DNA of 64,000 bases from Cylindrobasidium torrendii FP15055 ss-10 (lineage: Eukaryota; Basidiomycota; Agaricomycetes; Agaricales; Physalacriaceae): contig KN880487.1 in the NCBI GenBank assembly GCA_000934385.1, forward strand, positions 62,001 through 126,000. Direction: 5' to 3'. Positions 57,192-64,000 of this stretch are shown here, one piece after another (position 1 is the first letter of the stretch; each line of letters starts with the position of its first letter). The notes below the pieces were generated by a model. It was not told the DNA's origin, made no database searches, and was given only the letters and a program-made list of their open reading frames with translations. The translations under genes and the position numbers were made by a program.

Positions 57192-59032
57192 TCAGCGTGA
57201 ATAAGGATGGAAGTTGTGCTGCCCCCTTGATGCTACACGCGCGGGACCACCGCCAGTACTGGTGCTTGCGGCTGCGGCGGCACTTGTGCCCGTTGCACTG
57301 CCCATTCGTGAAGTCGCTGGGCGCACCGCTGTTCGCGCAACACCGGCGCGCATACCACCCATACCACCCATACCGCCCATGCCTCCCATACCGCCCATGC
57401 CGTTCATCATCATGTTCATCATCAGGGGATTCATGCCACCCATACCACCCATGCCAGCACCGGCACCCATCCCTCCCATTCCCGCTCCCATGCCGTTGTT
57501 CATGCCAGCAGCCATACCGCCGCCCATACCCATACCGCCGCCCATCCCTGCCATGCCGGCTGCCATTCCGTTGGTACCCATCCCGCCACCACCCATGCCA
57601 CTCATCATGTTCATCATCATTGGGTTCATCATCATAGGATTCATTTGCATCGAGCGCTGGAATAGCGAAGCCATTGGATTCTGGCCTCCAAGCATCGGCA
57701 TGCTGTTGATAGACTGGCGAGTTGTTTCCACCGTCGACGTTGGGGTTTTGGCCGCCTGCTCGCGTTGGCTACGTGGTTGAGCGAGCTTCACTTCAATCTG
57801 CACGCACGGGTCAACGAGAGCAGCAGGAGACACAGGGAGACATACCTGTTTATCATCCATTGTGAGATGCTTACCGATGAGCAATTCAGAGTTGTTGTTG
57901 TCCTCGAATGTGACGAAACCAAAGCCCTTGGATCTGCCGGACTCGCGGTCGAGCATGACAGTCGCATCGACGACTTTGCCGTATGTCGAAAAGAACGCCT
58001 TCATTGAATCCGACGTTGAATGAGGAGCGATGCCACCAACAAAATACCGTGTATTGCGGAGGTGCTCCTCCCGTGGAATAGCGCGTTTTGGGTCAATCTA
58101 CCAGATAGTGAGGACAAGCATCGATGTAGGGGCCGGGACTTACAGCTTTGCCATCAAGAACATGGTCCTGAGCCAGGACATTGGGTAGCGCGTTGGCATC
58201 TTCGAACGTGAGGAATGCAAAACCTCTCGATGTACCGTTATTGTCACGCATGATGGTGACCGCGTCCACCTTTGACAACATTGAATACGGGCGGAAAGAA
58301 TGCGAGACCATGTGCAAACCTTGCCAAACTGGTTGAAATAATCTCTCAGACCCTCTGCAGGCGCGAAGAAGGATGGTTAGCAACGAATGAAATTTGAGAC
58401 ATATAGCAAGTACCATCCGTAGTGTCCCAGCTGAGACCGCCGATAAAGAGTTTGCTATAGACATCGACGACGACCGATAGAAGTAGGAGGTAGCGAGAGA
58501 TGCGAGTAGTGAATGGTAGTAGTCGCGAGAGTAATAGCAGGCAGAAGAGAAAGAACACGGTGTCAACTGATTAGTATGAATGACCATGACATAGTGAAGG
58601 GATAGTTGGCCGGTACAGTCAGAATACGTGCGTGTTCGTAGACGTACGGCGGAAAGAGAAGCGCGGAAATGTAGGAATAAAAACGCTTACCCCTCATCGT
58701 GCATTTCCGAGGGCTTTTTGCCAAATATACTGTCAGACGTTGACGCGGCGGGCGTGGCGCCATCTTGTCCAGAAGTCTTAGACGATTGTGCATCAAGTGT
58801 TGGCGATTGTTGATACTGTGAGAATTGCTGCGCGACTTGTGCTGAATACGAGACGCTATCATGTGGCGGTTCATCGTTTTTACTGAGCGAGTCGTTTTCA
58901 GTTGGACTCAGAAAGTCTTCGTCGCCATAGATGTCTGGGAAAGGCTCGGTCACTGAAGACGGGCAGCGCACGCGACGACGCACCTCCATAGATGTCCGAG
59001 TCCATGGTGTCCTTGGTGTCTTTGCTGCTCAT
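57192..59032 (-). CDS. Two-RRM RNA-binding protein (Hrp1/hnRNP A-like)
   Basis: Seven exons (58984-59032, 58691-58934, 58414-58454, 58320-58354, 58144-58269, 57846-58097, 57192-57797) give 451 codons. An in-frame ATG at 59101 would add 23 residues. RRM1 has LFIGGLSW (RNP2) and RGFAFLTF (RNP1). RRM2 has YFVGGIAP and KGFGFVTF. The tandem spacing with DPKRAIPREE between the two matches Hrp1, musashi and hnRNP A proteins, which act in mRNA 3'-end formation, export or translation. The C-terminal 200 residues are Met/Gly-rich, with GGM runs and PMMM blocks, likely disordered and prone to phase separation. The second intron is 236 bp, far longer than the others here. Confidence 0.9.
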
Positions 59033-59344
59033 GGTGGTGGTCGGGAGGAGAACTGGCCGTGTCGCTGCCATGTTTGGTCCGGAGCTCATCTCGGCCGGCA
59101 TGATCGGACCGATGACCGCGCGTCTGCGGCGCTGTCATCGCGGCTTGGGTTGAGTCTCCCATCTGTACCATTGATTCAGCCCGGATTGCTTGTCGGCCGC
59201 TATACCCCATTCCCTACAACCCGCGGGACCGACTTTTGTGCAACGTACGCGTCGGTTTCCGGCAGTGCTGCGCAGTGGTTCTTACTCCAAGGCCTTAGCA
59301 CATAATCCTGTTGATTCCGGCCTCCATCTAGCGCTTTCTCCAAG
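59033..59344. promoter_or_regulatory. Divergent promoter of the RRM protein and epsin genes
   Basis: 312 bp between start codons (243 bp if the RRM gene starts at 59101). I see no distinctive motif. Confidence 0.4.
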
Positions 59345-61091
59345 ATGCAGCACTTTGGAAAGAGTGTTCTCCGTGTCACAAAAAATTACACGAAGGGATA
59401 CTCTGATACTCAGGCCAAAGTGCGCGATGCGACGTCCAACGACCCATGGGGACCTAGCGGAACGCAGATGAACGAGATCGCACAACTCACTTACAATCAG
59501 TACGTCCTTCAATGCCACCCAAATTCCCACCCTCACCTACGGATAGGAACGACTTCGTGGAGGTTATGGAAATGCTTGACAAACGATTGAACGACAAGGG
59601 CAAGAACTGGCGCCACGTCTTCAAGGTAGCTCAATACGCCGCCTGATATGACCCTCACTCATGGCAAAATCAGTCTCTTACGCTCCTTGACTACTGTCTG
59701 CATCAGGGCTCGGAGAACGTTGTTATCTACTTCCGCGACAATGCGTACATCATCAAGACCCTCAAGGAATTCCAGTACCTCGACGAGGAAGGCAAGGACC
59801 AAGGCGCCAATGTTCGCCAGAAGGCTAAGGATATTACCTCACTCCTCACGGACGAGAGTCGACTGCGACGGGAGCGCCGTCAGCGTGCCTCTATGCGTGA
59901 TCGCATGCTTCGTGGTGGACCGGGCGGCGAGAACGACGAGGACGGTGAGCCCGATGAAAACGACCATCGCCGACAGGGTCGTAAGCCGGCTGGTGGGGAT
60001 GAAGAGGAATTGAAGAAGGCTATCGAAGAGAGCAAACGCTCCCATGCCCGTGAGCAGGAGGACAGGGACATGGAGGAAGCCATCAGGCTCAGTAAGGAGG
60101 AAGAAGACAGGCGCGCCAAAGCTGTCGATGATTCCAACGCCGCCGCTCTATTCGACGACCAGAACCAGCTGTATGTACTCACATTTTTCCATTCCACATA
60201 CACTCATCCCTCTATAGCGCGCCGCCCAACAACAATCCCTTCCCGATGACAATGTCCGATCCAACGCCCTACACTGTTGGCCTACAACCTCAGTTTACAG
60301 CCATGCCTCAGCAGTACACCTCGATCCAGCCCCAATTCACTGCGTTCAACCCGTATCAACAACAGGCTGAGCAAGAGGTACGCGAGCGCGTTATTCGCTC
60401 TTAGCCGAAGCTGACGTCCCTAGGCCGAGTACCTTCGCCAACAGCAGGCCATGATTCAGCAACAGGCAGCAAACGACGAGTGGATGCGCCAGCAGCTTCT
60501 GTTACAGCAACAGCAGCAGCAACAACAGATGTTGCAGCAGCAGCAGGCGCAACAGAATATGTTTTTGCAGACGCAGCAGCCATTAACGGCACAACCCACA
60601 GGATTTGGGTGAGCTTCTTCGGGTTCCCAGGTCTTTCCTTACTCACAACCTCTCGAAGGTCCAAGAACCCCTTCGCCCCAGCGACACCCGTTTCGCCATC
60701 TCAGCGTTCCCCGCTGCCGCCACCTTCATTCAATCTCACTGGCACATACGACAACCACAACCCCAACAACCTCGACAGTCTCAGCTCGGCTCCTTCACCG
60801 AGTTTCAGCCACTCGCCCTCGCCAGGTCCATCGCCGTCCCCTTCGCAGCAACCTTCGATTAGAGTCGCACCAAGGAGAGACGAAAACGAGCATCTTGCAA
60901 ACCTCTTTGCAAACCGCGACGATGGCCAGGATACGTTCGGAAATACTGGTGCATTGCGTTATGGACAGGGCGCTGGCCGTTACATCAATCAGGGTGCGCT
61001 CAACACTGGCACGAACCCCTTCGCACGTCAAGAGCAGCAGCAGCAGCAGCAGCAGCAACAAGGCAATGACCAGCCCTTCTTCACTGTTTAG
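59345..61091 (+). CDS. Epsin (Ent1/Ent2-type) endocytic adaptor
   Basis: Six exons (59345-59499, 59547-59625, 59674-60170, 60218-60377, 60424-60608, 60659-61091) sum to 503 codons. An ENTH domain occupies residues 1 to about 145 (ATSNDPWGPSGTQMNEIAQLTYN, LLDYCLHQGSENVVIYFRDN, YIIKTLKEFQYLDEEGKDQG). Two ubiquitin-interacting motifs follow at about 187-200 (DEEELKKAIEESKR) and 209-222 (RDMEEAIRLSKEEE). A Gln-rich region and three NPF motifs for EH-domain partners complete the protein. The ENTH domain binds PI(4,5)P2 and bends the plasma membrane during clathrin-coated pit formation. CAG/CAA repeats encode the glutamine runs and may vary in length. Confidence 0.95.
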
Positions 61092-61515
61092 GTTTGTTAA
61101 AGAAGGATACGGACGGAATACTTATGATATTAAAATGTGTGTGATACGATTCTTCCGGTGCCCTGCCCTCGTTGTTTGGTGTCTAGCTCGAACTACATTC
61201 ACTCTAATCTTTACACACTGCGTTCTGTACAATGGTGACCGTGTCTGCTTGCACGTGCTGCTGAACGCGGCTATGAATAAGTTCGTGACCCCCATTAGGC
61301 AGCTGGCGTTTGCATTTTCTGCGACTTGGTGCGAGACTTCCACCCGAGGATGATCCCAATGGTAGGAGCTCGTCTCGAGGTATGCACTTCATGTGACAGG
61401 ATGGGCACCAGCGCCGCCCGGGCCGTCGTGGAACGACGCGATTGACCCCATGGCCCTTGTGAAAGCACTACAAAAAGGCGCCCATCCATTGGATGAAAAG
61501 CTCACTGTCCTCACA
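61092..61515. other. Intergenic region
   Basis: 424 bp containing the epsin 3' flank and the pectinesterase promoter. No gene seen. Confidence 0.45.
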
Positions 61516-62811
61516 ATGGCACTTTCGCGGCCTCTATGCTGGGCCTACCTGGTCACCGTACTTTCTTCATGGACAGCACTTGGAGATGCCTTGCCATATG
61601 ACCGCGCAGCCTGCCAGGCGCCAAGTGCGAATCCGTTGGAAGGGTGTCCCGAAGGTACTCTCCTCGTCGCCGCGGACGGAACGAGCGCGAACTTCACAAG
61701 CATACAGGATGCCATCCTCTCACTCGGCGACAATGGTTCCACGACGGCGACCATTCTTGTGCTTCCCGGGACATACTCTGAGCAGGTCAACATAACTCGT
61801 CCCGGTCCTCTTACTCTCCTCGGCCAAACAGGCGCGCCCAACAATGCGTCGGCGAACACAGTCACCGTCATTTTCGAGGGTCTCAACGTTACCGAAGCAG
61901 GCGATAATGCGCACTCCAGTGTGCTGACCGTGTCACCAACACTAGAGGCAAGCTTGACAGGGATGGGTCCTAGCGGTTATCCTGTGCCGGAGGATACACC
62001 ATTTGGGAATGAAGACTTCCGGGCGTACAACATCGATTTTGTGAATGATTTCTCGGATTATGCGGTCATGCCAGAGCTTGCGGTCAGCGTGAGCTATGCA
62101 AACGCGGGGTTTTATTTTTGTGGGTTTTACAGTTATCAGGATACGGTGCGCTCTCAGAATATTTCGTCGTGAATACGACGCACTCACCCCGAGGCGCAAA
62201 CATCCAGGTGTATATTGGCAAGCTAGGAAATGCGTACTTCTACAACAGCACCATTGCCGGCGAGGTTGATTTTCTGTATGGGTTCGGGACGGCGTGGATC
62301 CAGTCGAGTGAACTGCTTTTACGGTCCTGCGGGGGCGGCATCACCGCTTGGAAGGGCACAAACACGACGTTCGATAACAAGTACGGCGTCTACATCCATG
62401 ATTCCCGAGTCGTCAAGGCCAACTCGTCTCTTCAAATAGAGGGCGAATGTCCCCTTGGGCGCCCATGGGTGGGTTGGCCTCATTTGAAGGACCCTCTGGT
62501 GAATCTGACCTTGACAGAATGCACAGCATCGTTCGATATTTGCAAACAACTATCTCGACGATTCTGTTGCACCGTCAGGATATATTGCCTGGGGCTCTAC
62601 GGATCCTCGCACAAACAACTATACGTTCATGGCCGAGTATAACGACTACGGACCGGGCTTTGACCTCGACGCAAGGCTTGCAGAAAATCTCACCAAAATT
62701 CTGACAGAAGAGGAGTATAAGGAATACAGCACCGTCGAAGTTGTATTTCAAGAAGCATTTTCAGGAAAGTTTGGGTATGTGGGGTGGATTGATACAAGTC
62801 CCGAGGCCTAG
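61516..62811 (+). CDS. Secreted pectin methylesterase (CE8)
   Basis: Three exons (61516-62145, 62208-62468, 62518-62811) give 394 residues. An N-terminal signal peptide (MALSRPLCWAYLVTVLSSW...) is followed by a parallel beta-helix. CE8 landmarks: LPGTYSEQV (GxYxE), YSYQDT (first catalytic Asp), EVDFLYGFGTAW (second catalytic Asp) and LGRPW, whose Arg is catalytic. The last two exons join cleanly as LGRPW|NAQHRSIFANNYLDD. The enzyme removes methyl groups from pectin and prepares it for polygalacturonases, which fits growth on plant material. Several NxS/T sites suggest glycosylation. The in-frame frame upstream of 61516 lacks a signal, so this ATG is favoured. Confidence 0.93.
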
Positions 62812-63828
62812 ATTACAGTGCTTGAGAGACACAATTCATCTGTGTGTCCTTCTCAAGGTTTATCTCAGATATGCGATGTCCGTTAACGAAGGGACTTGGC
62901 AATTTGGATAAGTATCTGAATTGCCGCGAGCGTCGAAGAGGCTTTCATTGTTCTCTGTGACGGGACGCACAGTGGGCGATCGTAGTGTAACGAAAATGAC
63001 AGTATTTGAACTGTTGTAGTATGCTCGCATGAGCTTTTTCTGAGCTGCAGCAGAGCAGATAATCGAAAGTCATTCTATCCAAGGTTCGCAGGCTGAAGAC
63101 AAGACTAAGTATGTTGCCACTGGTTGGGACGATGTAATGCATCTTCCACGTGGATAACTGCGTAATAACCCTATGATTAGCGAGGCCGCTGCATGCTCGT
63201 TTCTCACCCTCACCAGGTTTCCAACCGATGTTCCCGATGAATAGCGCGCCGGGTGAAAGAAGCATGAAGCACCTGCGTCGTTCAGAAACACAGTCCAGAC
63301 CAGAGTCGTCCTCAATTCATATTGACGACAGGCGGCGAGCTGCACCGATGCCGAGTGCCAGTCCGCGAGATAGCGGACGAGGCAACATTGAGCGCCCCAT
63401 GCTTTCACAGCGAGTCTGTCACGGAATTTCGTTGCCCCCCTCATGCTGGCCGAGTTGATGCCAATTTGAAGGTCCAAAAAATCTATCTTCAGTCAGGGTG
63501 TACCCGAGGCATCCCTGGTCTTTCTTATTCGCCAAGTTTCTCTCATGACCTCCGGCTCTGACACGCGAATCCGGCCTGCCATTCAAACGACTCGGAATCG
63601 CCGGTTGTGCCAAAGTAATCAAGTCCCTCACCCTCCTTAGGACCTCGGTGTGACCAGAAGCCAGCCTCGGCAGGCTGAAGAATAGACAACCGGACTGGCT
63701 GACGGATTACTGCTACCCCGCCGCCTCCTGCCGCAGTATATAAGCCAGATCCGAGGTGCTAGTGACTCCTTCGTTCTAGTGCGCGACCACCACCACGACG
63801 AACGAGTCCTCTGCAAAGAAAGACCCTG
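62812..63828. other. Intergenic region
   Basis: No gene supported in 1 kb. Frames on both strands lack motifs. The right end is the promoter of the gene starting at 63829. Confidence 0.45.
63737..63743 (+). promoter_or_regulatory. TATA box
   Basis: TATATAAG about 90 bp upstream of the ATG at 63829, a strong TATA element. Confidence 0.55.
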
Positions 63829-64000
63829 ATGGCCTACTACAAAGCTCCTCTGTACAGCCTGTACGCCCTACACGTGAGCTTCTTCTGCCTCCCGTTTTCC
63901 TAGCCTTTACTGAGATATCGCACAGTGGGCGAGTGCCGTCGTCCTCGTCGCACTGTCCGCACAGCTCATTGATTGGAACTGGTACCGCCATGACCACAAA
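63829..64000 (+). CDS. 5' end of a membrane-protein gene, cut by the window end
   Basis: Exon 1 (63829-63873) encodes MAYYKAPLYSLYALH. A 52-bp GTGAGC...CACAG intron follows, and exon 2 runs off the window. Exon 2 opens with a hydrophobic segment (WASAVVLVALSAQLIDW). The start resembles small fungal MARVEL-like membrane proteins, but 40 residues are too few to name it. Confidence 0.5.

Noticed and set aside
57214..57780. A Pro/Ile-rich repeat protein on the plus strand
   Set aside because: It is antisense to the Met/Gly repeats of the RRM protein.

Overview
The window is nuclear DNA of a filamentous basidiomycete, most likely an Agaricomycete. I suspect a Ceratobasidiaceae/Rhizoctonia-like genome, but the sequence alone does not settle that. 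The evidence is gene-dense DNA on both strands, introns mostly of 45-70 bp with GTGCGT/GTAAGT-type donors, and a typical fungal gene set: class IV chitin synthase, Kre6/Skn1 glucan-synthesis protein, GT69 mannosyltransferase, epsin, Dsk2 and a DUF3638 giant protein. I see no rRNA, convincing tRNA, CRISPR array or virus. Gene models were built by hand by joining open frames at GT-AG (twice GC-AG) introns. For most multi-exon genes the exon lengths sum to a multiple of three, which supports the models.

Left end (1-6.4 kb): a truncated gene start, a PIH1/Nop17-type R2TP adaptor, then the most interesting locus. A small secreted precursor (minus strand, 1860-2314) carries three repeats, each on its own exon and each bounded by dibasic Kex2-type sites. 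It faces a complete UstYa-family (DUF3328) oxidase gene (plus strand, 2759-3771). A perfect 9-bp inverted repeat lies in the 444-bp region between them. This is the minimal layout of a fungal ribosomal peptide (dikaritin-type RiPP) locus. A GH47 alpha-mannosidase gene follows.

6.9-14 kb: a tandem family of unknown proteins with a shared N-terminal domain and a long coiled coil. One copy is decayed and two are near-intact. 14.5-18 kb: a divergent pair sharing 84 bp between start codons, an SGNH-fold membrane protein and a GT69 (CMT1/CAP59-type) mannosyltransferase, probably acting together on surface polysaccharide. 18-22.7 kb: an unidentified gene and a VHS-GAT trafficking protein. 23.5-33.2 kb: one 9.7-kb gene for a 3105-residue DUF6606/DUF3638/DUF3645 protein.

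34-38.7 kb: a 281-bp MITE-like inverted-repeat element, a proline-rich protein gene and 2.8 kb without a recognisable gene. 38.7-48.5 kb: class IV chitin synthase, a small DUF7704 membrane protein and Kre6/Skn1, all cell-surface functions. 49-53.3 kb: PCNA with a large acidic insertion, divergent from an unknown Pro/Ser-rich protein, then Dsk2/ubiquilin. 54.5-64 kb: an MFS drug-type transporter, a two-RRM RNA-binding protein divergent from epsin, a secreted pectin methylesterase, and the start of a membrane-protein gene cut by the window end.
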